Of a DNA stretch of 45,249 bases, positions 8,240-15,987 are shown one piece after another. A program made the translations under genes and the position numbers. The first letter of the stretch is position 1; each line of letters opens with the position of its first letter. Under the pieces are notes generated by a model that searched no databases, was not told where the DNA came from, and saw nothing but the letters and a program-made list of their open reading frames with translations. The DNA is from Ruminiclostridium sp. (GTDB lineage Bacteria > Bacillota > Clostridia > Oscillospirales > Ruminococcaceae): contig JAGALB010000041.1 of NCBI GenBank assembly GCA_017625405.1, positions 1 through 45,249 on the forward strand, given 5' to 3'.

Positions 8240-9781
8240 ATGTTATGGGCTATTTTGATTATCTATCTTGCAGTTATGATAGGTATAGGTGTTTACTGTC
8301 GCAAGGCAACTTCAACAGTAAATGATTTTGTACTTGGTGGCAGAAGTATCGGACCGTGGTTTACAGCCTTCGCATATGGTACATCTTACTTTTCGGCGGT
8401 TGTTTTTATTGGTTATGCAGGCCAGTTTGGCTGGCTCTATGGTGCATCTGCAACATGGATCGGTATTGGTAACGCAGTTATCGGTTCACTCCTCGCCTGG
8501 TTCATGCTTGGTAAACGTACAAGGATTATGACAAAGCATCTCTCGGCGTCAACTATGCCTGAATTCTTTGAAAAGAGATATGGCTCAAACAGACTTAAGT
8601 TTTCTTCTGCTGTAATTATCTTTATTTTCCTTATTCCTTATACAGCTTCTGTTTATAATGGTTTATCCAGACTTTTTGAGTCTGCTTTTGGTATTCCTTA
8701 TAATTACTGTATTATCGGTATGGCTGTATTTACAGCGATTTATGTAATTATCGGCGGTTACAAGGCAACAGCTCTTAATGACTTTGTTCAGGGTATTATA
8801 ATGCTGATTGGTATTGCGGCTGTTGTAATCTGCGTTGTTTCCAACAAGGGCGGTCTTACAGCTTCCTTTGAAGAACTTGGTGCAATCAAGGACAGTGCTG
8901 GTAATTCTGAAGTGTTCAACAGCCTTTTAGGTCCTGATCCCATTAACCTTATTGGCGTTGTTATTCTTACATCTCTCGGTACATGGGGACTTCCTCAGAT
9001 GGTTCAGAAGTTCTATGCAATCAAGGATGACGCTGCAATCACAAGAGGCAGCATCATTTCTACAATCTTTGCTCTTGTAGTTGCAGGCGGCTCTTATTTT
9101 ATCGGTGGTTTCGGCAGAATTTATACAACAGCAGATGCTATTACAAATGCAAATACAAATAAGCTCGAATATGACGCAATTGTTCCCATGATGATGAATG
9201 AAGCCCTTCCTGAAGTTCTTCTGGGCGTACTTATCGTGCTGGTTCTTTCCGCATCAATGTCAACACTTTCTTCTCTTGTCCTTACATCAAGCTCTACAAT
9301 GACAATTGACATGATCAAGCCTTTCAAGAAGGATATGGATGACAAGAAGCAGGTACTTATCATGAGAGTACTCATAGTTGTATTCCTCGCACTCTCTGTA
9401 ATTCTTGCTATGAATAAGAATGCTTATATTACAACACTTATGTCTATTTCATGGGGTGCTCTTGCTGGCTCATTCCTAGCGCCTTTCCTCTGGGGTCTTT
9501 TCTCAAAGAAGATTTCCAAGGCTGCTGTTGCAGTATGCTTTATCTGGGGTGTAGGCGTGACAGTAGTACATACCGTTTTATTCAGCCTCGGATGGTTCCC
9601 TGAAATAGCTGAAGCAGCAAGAGGTCTTTGCGCACTTAATATCACATCCCCTCTTAACTGCGGTGCATTTACTATGCTTTCTTCCCTTATCATCTGTCCG
9701 CTGGTAAGCATGTTTACAATGAAAAAAGATGGCAGCGAATTGAAGGTTGCTGAAAATGCTTTTGAAGGTTATAATAAGTAA
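8240..9781 (+). CDS. Sodium/solute symporter (SSS family, PutP-like)
   Basis: 513 residues with about 13 membrane segments, normal for the SSS family, which imports proline, pantothenate, sugars or other solutes with sodium. Landmarks are an N-terminal FVLGGRSIGPW, FAYGTSYFSAVVFIGYAG, TMPEFFEKRYGSNRLK, and the sodium-site helix with SASMSTLSSLVLTSSS (TM8-like serines). The best family match is PutP, but the substrate cannot be fixed. The start is ATG 8240, preceded by AAAGGAA; the upstream TTG at 8216 lacks a site. It follows paaK-ACT and could import the aromatic or amino acid substrate they handle (inference). A strong terminator follows. Confidence 0.92.
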   Translation: MLWAILIIYLAVMIGIGVYCRKATSTVNDFVLGGRSIGPWFTAFAYGTSYFSAVVFIGYAGQFGWLYGASATWIGIGNAVIGSLLAWFMLGKRTRIMTKHLSASTMPEFFEKRYGSNRLKFSSAVIIFIFLIPYTASVYNGLSRLFESAFGIPYNYCIIGMAVFTAIYVIIGGYKATALNDFVQGIIMLIGIAAVVICVVSNKGGLTASFEELGAIKDSAGNSEVFNSLLGPDPINLIGVVILTSLGTWGLPQMVQKFYAIKDDAAITRGSIISTIFALVVAGGSYFIGGFGRIYTTADAITNANTNKLEYDAIVPMMMNEALPEVLLGVLIVLVLSASMSTLSSLVLTSSSTMTIDMIKPFKKDMDDKKQVLIMRVLIVVFLALSVILAMNKNAYITTLMSISWGALAGSFLAPFLWGLFSKKISKAAVAVCFIWGVGVTVVHTVLFSLGWFPEIAEAARGLCALNITSPLNCGAFTMLSSLIICPLVSMFTMKKDGSELKVAENAFEGYNK

Positions 9782-9782
9782 T

Positions 9783-9820
9783 AAAAGAACTCCTGAGATT
9801 TTAATCTCAGGAGTTCTTTT
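9783..9820. terminator. Bidirectional intrinsic terminator
   Basis: A very long perfect stem (arm GAACTCCTGAGATT, 9787-9800 with 9803-9816, extended by AAAA/TTTT) separates the convergent symporter and nspC genes. The core CTCCTGAGAT is shared with the terminator at 2309. Confidence 0.93.
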
Positions 9821-9823
9821 ATG

Positions 9824-10990
9824 TTATTTTCCAAGTCTGTATTTGAAATCCTCGTATCCGAAGCGTGCAAGAAGTTCAAAACTGCCGTCTTTTCTTAATA
9901 CCCATATATCAGGCAATGGCATACCGTTGAAGGTATTATTCTTACAGGTTGAATAAATGGCCATATCTTCAAAGATCAGACCATCACCGTCTGCAAGTTG
10001 TCTGTCAAAGCTATAATCACCGATAATATCGCCGGCAAGGCATGTGGGGCCACCAAGACGATATGTATATTTTTTTTCTTCAGGTAAACCGGAATTATAA
10101 AGAGGCGGGCGATAAGGCATTTCTATGACATCAGGAGTGTGGCAGGCTGCTGACATATCCGTAATGGCGATATTTGTATCGCCGTTTTTTATTGTATCAA
10201 GCACCTTTGTGTAAAGATAACCTGCATTGAGTGCAACCGCTTCGCCAGGCTCAAGGTATACCTGAATACCATATTTGTCCTGAATACTTGTAATGCACTT
10301 TTCAAGGCGGTCTATATCATAATCCTGACGGGTTATATGATGTCCGCCGCCCATATTGAGCCATTTGATTTTATGGAGCATAAACCCGAACTTTTCCTCA
10401 ACAGCTGCGAGTGTCGCTTCAAGTGCATCTGAATTCTGCTCACATAACGTGTGGAAATGAAGTCCGTCAAGCATCTCAACAAACTCATCGTTCATAAGTT
10501 CATTCCATTGTGAAATAGTTGTACCAAGTCGGCTGCCATCAGCACATGGATCGTATATTTCGTGCGCGTCCTGCGTGGAAAATTCGGGGTTTATCCGAAG
10601 ACCTATTTGTTTACCAGCCAGTTTAGCTTTCATGCCGAATTTTTTCAGCTGTGACGGACTGTTAAACACGATGTGACCTGCATATTTAAGCAGTTCATCA
10701 AATTCCTGCTCCTTATATGCGGCACAGAAAACATGACATTCCTTATCAGGCATTTCCTCCGCTCCAAGTCTTGCTTCAAACAGGCCGCTTGCTTCTGTAC
10801 CTGCAAGATACGGTGCAATAACAGGGTACATGTTGAAATTTGAAAAAGCCTTCTGAGCAAGAAGAATTTTACAGCCTGTTCTGTCTTGTATATCTTTAAG
10901 AATTTTTCCGTTTTCAATCAGTTTTGCCTCATCAAGTATATAGCAGGGAGTTGGCAGCTCCGATTCGAGTATTTTAGTATATGTGTTCAA
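9824..10990 (-). CDS. nspC: Carboxynorspermidine/carboxyspermidine decarboxylase
   Basis: 388 residues; a PLP-dependent fold-III (alanine-racemase-like) decarboxylase that removes CO2 from carboxy(nor)spermidine to give (nor)spermidine. The PLP lysine is in LLAQKAF near residue 47. Other landmarks are SGLFEARLG, GLHFHTLCEQ, LNMGGGHHI, the YLEPGEA phosphate-binding motif, and the partner-subunit active-site segment GGPTCLAGD. It is the last gene of the polyamine operon, 12 bases after the dehydrogenase gene, whose product supplies its substrate. A related enzyme in cyanobacteria decarboxylates carboxyaminopropylagmatine, so the natural substrate could include that compound. Confidence 0.93.
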   Translation of the reverse strand: MNTYTKILESELPTPCYILDEAKLIENGKILKDIQDRTGCKILLAQKAFSNFNMYPVIAPYLAGTEASGLFEARLGAEEMPDKECHVFCAAYKEQEFDELLKYAGHIVFNSPSQLKKFGMKAKLAGKQIGLRINPEFSTQDAHEIYDPCADGSRLGTTISQWNELMNDEFVEMLDGLHFHTLCEQNSDALEATLAAVEEKFGFMLHKIKWLNMGGGHHITRQDYDIDRLEKCITSIQDKYGIQVYLEPGEAVALNAGYLYTKVLDTIKNGDTNIAITDMSAACHTPDVIEMPYRPPLYNSGLPEEKKYTYRLGGPTCLAGDIIGDYSFDRQLADGDGLIFEDMAIYSTCKNNTFNGMPLPDIWVLRKDGSFELLARFGYEDFKYRLGK

Positions 10991-11002
10991 ATCAAATTCC
11001 TC

Positions 11003-12262
11003 TTAATCAACCAGTACAGGTTCAAAGCTTTCCTTATGGGGAAGACCGTACTTTCCGAGTGCTTCAATATAAGGATCGGGATCAAATTCTTCCACAGTGT
11101 ATACGCCCGCCTTGTTCCATTTTCCTGTAAGCAGCATCATAGCGCCGCACATTGCAGGAACGCCTGTTGTGTAGGAAATCGCCTGTGAGCCAACTTCCTT
11201 GTAGCATTCCTCATGGTCACATACGTTGTAGATATAGTATGTCTTGTCCTTGCCGTCCTTTTTACCTGTAAAGATGCAACCGATGTTTGTTTTACCCTTG
11301 GTACGTGGACCGAGGGTTGCAGGGTCGGGGAGGAGAGTCTTTAAAAACTGGATAGGCACAATTTCGTGTCCTTCGTGAACAACAGGGGTTGTGGAAAGCA
11401 TACCTACATTTTCAAGACACTTCATATGTGTAAGATAGCTCTGACCAAATGTCATAAAGAATCTGATACGCTTGACATCAGGAATTGTTTTGGCGAGAGA
11501 TTCAATTTCCTCATGGTGGAGAAGATACATATCCTTATCGCCGACTTCATCGAAATTGTATTCTCTCTTTATGCTCATAGCGGGGATTTCAACCCATCTG
11601 CCGTTTTCCCAGTAGCTTCCGGGAGCGGAAACTTCACGAAGGTTGATTTCGGGGTTGAAGTTCGTTGCAAAGGGATATCCATGGTCGCCGCCGTTGCAGT
11701 CGAGAATATCAATTGTGTCAATTGTGTCAAAATGATGCTTAAGGGCATATGCGCAGTATGCCTGTGTAACACCGGGGTCAAAACCTGAGCCGAGGAGAGC
11801 GGTAAGACCTGCTTTTTCAAACTTCTCCTTGTAAGCCCACTGCCATGAATAGTCAAAATAAGCTGAAAATCCTTCTTCCTTACAACGCTTTTCGTATATT
11901 TCGCGCCATTCGGGGTCATCGATGTTTTCAGGCTCATAGTTAGCTGTATCCATATAGTTTACGCCGCAAGCAAGACAAGCGTCCATAATAGTAAGATCCT
12001 GATAGGGAAGGGCAATATTCATTACAAGCTCAGGCTTGTAGCTGTTGATAAGTTCAATAACTTCGTCAACATTGTCTGCGTTTACCTGTGCTGTTGTAAT
12101 CTTTGTTGCGGTTTTGCCGTTAAGCTTTTCGGCAAGTGCGTCACACTTGGACTTGGTTCTGCTGGCAATGCAGATTTCTGTAAATACATCACTTGCCTGA
12201 CAGCACTTCTGAATTGCTACGGAAGCAACACCACCGCAGCCGATAATTAAAACTCTGCTCAT
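11003..12262 (-). CDS. Carboxynorspermidine/carboxyspermidine dehydrogenase (saccharopine dehydrogenase family)
   Basis: 419 residues. NADPH-dependent enzyme that condenses L-aspartate semialdehyde with a diamine (putrescine or diaminopropane) to give carboxyspermidine or carboxynorspermidine. It belongs to the Lys1/saccharopine dehydrogenase family: the N-terminal Rossmann motif is VLIIGCGGVASVAIQKC, and the later segments MDTANYEP, GSGFDPGVTQAYCAYA and the glycine-rich CGAMMLLTGKW match this family. It lies directly after speB with the stop and start adjoining, and before nspC. The diamine specificity (putrescine versus agmatine) cannot be told from sequence. Confidence 0.92.
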   Translation of the reverse strand: MSRVLIIGCGGVASVAIQKCCQASDVFTEICIASRTKSKCDALAEKLNGKTATKITTAQVNADNVDEVIELINSYKPELVMNIALPYQDLTIMDACLACGVNYMDTANYEPENIDDPEWREIYEKRCKEEGFSAYFDYSWQWAYKEKFEKAGLTALLGSGFDPGVTQAYCAYALKHHFDTIDTIDILDCNGGDHGYPFATNFNPEINLREVSAPGSYWENGRWVEIPAMSIKREYNFDEVGDKDMYLLHHEEIESLAKTIPDVKRIRFFMTFGQSYLTHMKCLENVGMLSTTPVVHEGHEIVPIQFLKTLLPDPATLGPRTKGKTNIGCIFTGKKDGKDKTYYIYNVCDHEECYKEVGSQAISYTTGVPAMCGAMMLLTGKWNKAGVYTVEEFDPDPYIEALGKYGLPHKESFEPVLVD

Positions 12263-13132
12263 TTATTTTCTTTCCTTTCTGTTTTTAAGAATTGCTAAAA
12301 TTAACTCTCTTGCTGTTTTACATGCAATTGCTGTACTTGCTCCGCTATGGTCAAGATTGGGTGCAAGCTCGTTTATATCTGCTCCCACAACATTGCCTTT
12401 GCATACAGTTTCTATTGCATACATCATTTCGTGAAAGCTGATTCCGCCGGCTTCAGGTGTGCCTGTTCCGCAGAAATATGCGGGATCAAAGCAGTCCAGG
12501 TCAATTGTGAAATAAATCGGTGTATTTCCGATTTTTTTAATTACATCCTCCAGGTTATCAAGCCTGAACTTGTGCATATCTGTATGTTCAGCCGCAAAAC
12601 GGAATTCTTCACGGTCGCCGCTTCTGATACAGAACTGATGTATTTTTCCGTCCCCGATAATATCGTGACATCTGCGTATTACACATGCATGGCTGAGCTT
12701 TGCTCCCAGATAATCGTCACGCAGATCTGCATGTGCATCAAGATGGATAATATGCACGTCAGGATATTTTCGTTGTACAGCACGGAATGAACCGAGTGTA
12801 ACCAGATGTTCACCGCCTATAAGAAGGGGGAATTTATTGTCCTTCAGAATAGTTTCAGCTCTTTCTTCTATGTCTGCTAATGCTGCTTCTGCAGAACCGA
12901 AGCAGAGCTCCAGATCTCCGCTATCGAAAATATTATAGTCTGTTAAATCTTCATCCTGATAAGGACTGTAGGTTTCAATTCCGAAGCTTTCGTGCCTTAT
13001 AGCAGACGGACCGAAGCGTGCTCCGGGACGGTAGCTTGTTGTACTGTCAAAGGGAGCACCGAAAATAACCATTTCTGCAGTTTCATAATCGGAGTCGCAA
13101 CCGATAAAGTTTTCTACATTACGTTCAAGCAT
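12263..13132 (-). CDS. speB: Agmatinase (agmatine ureohydrolase)
   Basis: 289 residues; dimanganese ureohydrolase that converts agmatine to putrescine and urea. All metal motifs are visible: GGEH (near residue 100), DAHADLRDD, and DLDCFDPAYFCGTGTPEAGG here split as DLDCFDP and GTGTPEAGG. The N-terminal FDSTTSYRPGARFGP is the usual substrate-loop segment of agmatinases. The ATG overlaps the speE stop in a TAATG arrangement, showing translational coupling. In the carboxyaminopropylagmatine route known from cyanobacteria, a homologous ureohydrolase acts on aminopropylagmatine instead, so substrate assignment is probable rather than certain. Confidence 0.93.
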   Translation of the reverse strand: MLERNVENFIGCDSDYETAEMVIFGAPFDSTTSYRPGARFGPSAIRHESFGIETYSPYQDEDLTDYNIFDSGDLELCFGSAEAALADIEERAETILKDNKFPLLIGGEHLVTLGSFRAVQRKYPDVHIIHLDAHADLRDDYLGAKLSHACVIRRCHDIIGDGKIHQFCIRSGDREEFRFAAEHTDMHKFRLDNLEDVIKKIGNTPIYFTIDLDCFDPAYFCGTGTPEAGGISFHEMMYAIETVCKGNVVGADINELAPNLDHSGASTAIACKTARELILAILKNRKERK

Positions 13133-13983
13133 TATTCTACCTCCTCAAGCATTTCTTCAAGAAAGGCGGGCAGATAGAAAGCGCCCTTATGAAGTCGTGT
13201 CGTATAATATTTTGTACGAAGATGCTGCTTGTTCCAGCTTTCGGCATCAAGATCGTCAATAGGATGATATTTTTTACTTGCAAAGCCAAATAGCCAGTAT
13301 CCTGCCGCATAGGTAGGGATGTGTGCCTGATATACACGGCATATGGGGAAGGTGTTTGCAATTCGCTTGTGGCTTCTTTGCATAGCGTCAGCATCCTGTT
13401 TATAGAACGGACTACCTTGCTGATTTACCATAATACCATCCTCTTTGAGGGATTTATAGCAATTTCCGTAGAATTCCTTTGTGAATAATCCTTCCGAAGG
13501 GCCGTAAGGGTCATTAGAGTCGACAATAATAAGGTCATATTCACATTCTCTGTAACGAATGAATTTAAGTGCATTCTCATAATGTATATGAACACGCTCA
13601 TCATCAAGCTGACAGGCGTTTCCCGGGAGATACTGTCGGCACGCCTCTACTACCATTTCATCCATTTCTACAATATCAATGTGGCTTATTCTTTCATATC
13701 TTGTAAGCTCTTTTACTACGCCACCATCGCCTGCGCCGATTACAAGAACCTTGCGGATGTTCTGGTGCACTGCCATGGGAACATGAACAATCATTTCGTT
13801 ATATATGAAAGCATCACGCTCAGTTAGCATTATATTTCCGTCAAGTGAAAGTACACGACCGAATTCACAGCTCTCAAAAATATCAATGCGCTGATAATCG
13901 CTTGTTTTGGAAAAAAGCTGTTTTTCAATACGAAGGCTAAGCTTTACATCAGGTGTATGCTTTTCGCTGAACCATAAATCCAT
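13132..13983 (-). CDS. speE: Polyamine aminopropyltransferase (spermidine synthase)
   Basis: 283 residues. SpeE transfers the aminopropyl group of decarboxylated SAM to putrescine. Recognisable segments are the N-terminal LWFSEKHTPDVKLSLRIE split here as LWFSEKHTPD, the tetramer/beta motif DGNIMLTERDAFIYNEM, the nucleotide motif VIGAGDGGVVKEL (G-A-G-D-G-G instead of GGGDGG), and the catalytic DSNDPYGPSEGLF. It is the second gene of the operon. No speD (SAM decarboxylase) gene is present in the window, so the donor must come from elsewhere or the enzyme has another role. The start ATG at 13983 follows GAAAGGAAGC. Confidence 0.93.
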   Translation of the reverse strand: MDLWFSEKHTPDVKLSLRIEKQLFSKTSDYQRIDIFESCEFGRVLSLDGNIMLTERDAFIYNEMIVHVPMAVHQNIRKVLVIGAGDGGVVKELTRYERISHIDIVEMDEMVVEACRQYLPGNACQLDDERVHIHYENALKFIRYRECEYDLIIVDSNDPYGPSEGLFTKEFYGNCYKSLKEDGIMVNQQGSPFYKQDADAMQRSHKRIANTFPICRVYQAHIPTYAAGYWLFGFASKKYHPIDDLDAESWNKQHLRTKYYTTRLHKGAFYLPAFLEEMLEEVE

Positions 13984-13998
13984 TTTATGCTTCCTTTC

Positions 13999-15453
13999 TT
14001 ATTCAAGTACGTTGAGGTATTCAATTTCAGGGTCTTCAGGACCGGTCATGCTGCAACCTTTCTCTTTTGCATAAGCAATATAGTCAAGAATATCCTTTGT
14101 AATACGTTCGCCAGGAGCCAGAATCGGAATTCCGGGAGGGTAGCACATTACAAATTCGCTACAAACTCTGCCTTCAGTTTTCATAATAGGCATACTGACT
14201 TTTTCTGCATAGAAGGATTCCTGAGGACTTGCGACCACCTGAGGGGGAATATATTCCTGCGTCAGCATACCGGTTTTGTCACGTTGGTGAAGTCTGCGGA
14301 TTTCTGCCAGTGCACTTACAAGGCGCTCAACCTCCTGTATGCGGTCACCGATTGAAAGATAAGCCAGAATGTTACCGATATCACCGAACTCAATCTGAAT
14401 ATCATAATCATCACGCAGAAGATCATATACTTCGATTCCTGCAAGACCGATATCAAGTGTATGTACACTGAGTTTTATAGGATCAAAATCAAAAATAGAA
14501 TCACCGTTTATCATTTCGGGTCCGAAAGCGTAATATCCGCCTATTGCGTTGATTTCGCCTCTTGCATATTCCGCAATGCGTCTTACATGACCAAAAATCT
14601 CCTCGCCACGGAGTGCAAGGTTTCTTCTTGAAATATCAAGGCTGCTCATAAGCAGGTAACTTCCTGAAGTGGTCTGTGTGAGGTTGATGATCTGGCGAAC
14701 ATATCCTGCATTAACATTCGGTCCTGCCAGCAGAAAACTGGACTGTGTAAGGCTTCCTCCGCTTTTGTGCATGGATACGGATGCCATATCAGCGCCTGCT
14801 GCCATAGCAGAAACAGGCAAATCCTTACCAAAATAGAAATGCGTTCCATGCGCTTCATCTGCAAGGCAAAGCATACCGTGCTCGTGCGCCATTCTGACAA
14901 TTTCACGAAGATCTGAACAGACACCGTAATATGTAGGATTGTTTACAAGAATAGCAACTGCGTCGGGATGCTCTTCAATTGCTTTCTGTACCTGTTCACG
15001 CTTCATTCCGAGAGAAATACCCAATCTGTGATCTACCTCGGGGTTTACATATACAGGCACCGCACCGCAAAGGATAAGTGCGTTGATAACGCTTCTGTGT
15101 ACATTACGGGGGAGAATAATCTTATCGCCTCGTTTACATGCTGTAAGCACCATACTCTGTACAGAACTGGTCGTTCCGCCTACCATGAGGAAGGCTTCTG
15201 CGGCGCCGAATGCTTCCGCTGCCAGCATTTCCGCTTCACGAATAACCGAAACGGGATGACAGAGATTATCGAGAGGTTTCATGCTGTTTACGTCTACGGA
15301 AACGCACTGCTGACCCAGGAAGTCGGTAAGCTCAGGGTTTCCACGGCCGCGCTTATGTCCTGGTACGTCGAAAGGAACAACACGCATCTGCCTGAATTGC
15401 TCAAGTGCTGCATGAATAGGGGCTTTATTCTGGTCGAGAGGGATACGATTCAT
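13999..15453 (-). CDS. speA: Arginine decarboxylase, Orn/Lys/Arg decarboxylase class I fold
   Basis: 484 residues, matching Bacillus-type SpeA. It is a PLP enzyme that converts arginine to agmatine, the first step of the operon's pathway. Evidence: the N-terminal FDVPGHKRGRG, MVGGTTSSVQSM, LADEAHGTHF, and the PLP-lysine motif SMHKSGGSLTQSS with Lys near residue 230. The substrate is inferred to be arginine because speB (agmatinase) follows; lysine or ornithine decarboxylases share the fold. The start is ATG 15453, with AAGGAG directly upstream and in phase with the family N-terminus. The frame stays open upstream to 15528, but that stretch is the leader terminator. It lies directly downstream of the structured leader. 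Confidence 0.92.
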   Translation of the reverse strand: MNRIPLDQNKAPIHAALEQFRQMRVVPFDVPGHKRGRGNPELTDFLGQQCVSVDVNSMKPLDNLCHPVSVIREAEMLAAEAFGAAEAFLMVGGTTSSVQSMVLTACKRGDKIILPRNVHRSVINALILCGAVPVYVNPEVDHRLGISLGMKREQVQKAIEEHPDAVAILVNNPTYYGVCSDLREIVRMAHEHGMLCLADEAHGTHFYFGKDLPVSAMAAGADMASVSMHKSGGSLTQSSFLLAGPNVNAGYVRQIINLTQTTSGSYLLMSSLDISRRNLALRGEEIFGHVRRIAEYARGEINAIGGYYAFGPEMINGDSIFDFDPIKLSVHTLDIGLAGIEVYDLLRDDYDIQIEFGDIGNILAYLSIGDRIQEVERLVSALAEIRRLHQRDKTGMLTQEYIPPQVVASPQESFYAEKVSMPIMKTEGRVCSEFVMCYPPGIPILAPGERITKDILDYIAYAKEKGCSMTGPEDPEIEYLNVLE

Positions 15454-15825
15454 TGATTTCTCCTTAAAATAAAAAACAAGCTGTACACAAGTACAGCTTG
15501 TAAATCGCAAAAACTGAAAATACTCCACGGAGCATTACATAAAAATGCAATAATTCAGTAGGGATTCGGAATTATCAGAGTCTATATAGCAATCACTTTT
15601 ACTACTCTTATTGACCGTTTCACAAGTCTGCACAAGGCATATTTCGGTTATGAAGTAACCAACTTATAAAATTTGAGCTTTTAACTCAATCAATAAGGCG
15701 GTATAATCCGCCGATCGGCAGTGGACCCGGCTGTCCGTATGGCCTTAACCCCACAGGGTGGTCCTATAATTGCTTGGAAAGGCTCTAATCCTCCCAAATG
15801 CTTTAGCGCAGTTAAACGCTAACAT
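15454..15825 (-). ncRNA. Long structured leader RNA of the polyamine operon (possible attenuator or riboswitch-like RNA, or separate ncRNA)
   Basis: Minus-strand transcript of about 370 nt between a consensus promoter and the speA start. Hairpins readable by eye (plus-strand coordinates): 15798-15825, at the very 5' end (9 paired bases with a 2-base bulge); 15774-15797; 15723-15764 (GGACC/GGTCC stem enclosing ACCC/GGGT); 15697-15712 (GGCGG/CCGCC); 15673-15689; 15646-15660 (GGTTA/TAACC); and the terminator 15477-15500. The 5' 180 nt (about 15650-15825) are dense in short GC stems, unlike ordinary leaders. Segment 15622-15633 can pair with the 5' arm of the terminator, an antiterminator candidate. 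No known riboswitch core (SAM, lysine, guanidine, T-box, cobalamin, glycine) was recognised. The length would suit raiA-type or another large clostridial RNA, but the family is unassigned. Confidence 0.7.
15477..15500 (-). terminator. Intrinsic terminator in the speA leader
   Basis: A perfect 10-bp stem (arm CAAGCTGTAC) with a 4-base loop, followed on the minus strand by TTTTTTATTTT and directly by the AAGGAG of speA. Its position between the leader RNA and the first gene is typical of an attenuator. Confidence 0.85.
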
Positions 15826-15831
15826 GGTGAT

Positions 15832-15860
15832 ATTATAGATTATTTTTGTGATAATGTCAA
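15832..15860 (-). promoter_or_regulatory. Consensus SigA promoter of the polyamine operon/leader RNA
   Basis: On the minus strand, -35 TTGACA (15855-15860), exactly 17 nt, -10 TATAAT (15832-15837): a perfect consensus. Transcription should start near 15825, at the base of the first leader hairpin. Unusually strong for a biosynthetic operon. Confidence 0.92.
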
Positions 15861-15926
15861 TAGTTTTTTTGAAAAAATCTGATGAATTGAAAAAAATTAT
15901 TTATTATGATAAAATTTTAATAGTTT

Positions 15927-15953
15927 TGTAACAATTTTTGACTTTTAGTTGTC
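15927..15953 (+). promoter_or_regulatory. Candidate ECF-type autoregulatory promoter
   Basis: TGTAAC (15927-15932), 17 nt, TGTC (15950-15953), resembling the AAC/CGTC boxes of ECF sigma promoters. It sits about 21 bases before the AAGGAG of the sigma gene. Inference from pattern only. Confidence 0.4.
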
Positions 15954-15987
15954 TTTTAATTGAAAGCGCTTTTAAGGAGTGAGAAAA

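Noticed and set aside
15750-15764. Plus-strand AGGGTGGTCC resembling a T-box core
   Set aside because: The full T-box AGGGTGGNACCGCG is not matched, and the promoter and terminator both belong to the minus strand, so this is the complement of the GGACC/ACCC leader stem.
15650-15825. Possible 6S RNA, SRP RNA, tmRNA or RNase P in the leader
   Set aside because: The signature segments (tmRNA tag and CCA end, SRP GGAAGC loop, RNase P GAGGAAAGUCC) are absent; 6S RNA could not be confirmed by eye. Left as unassigned.
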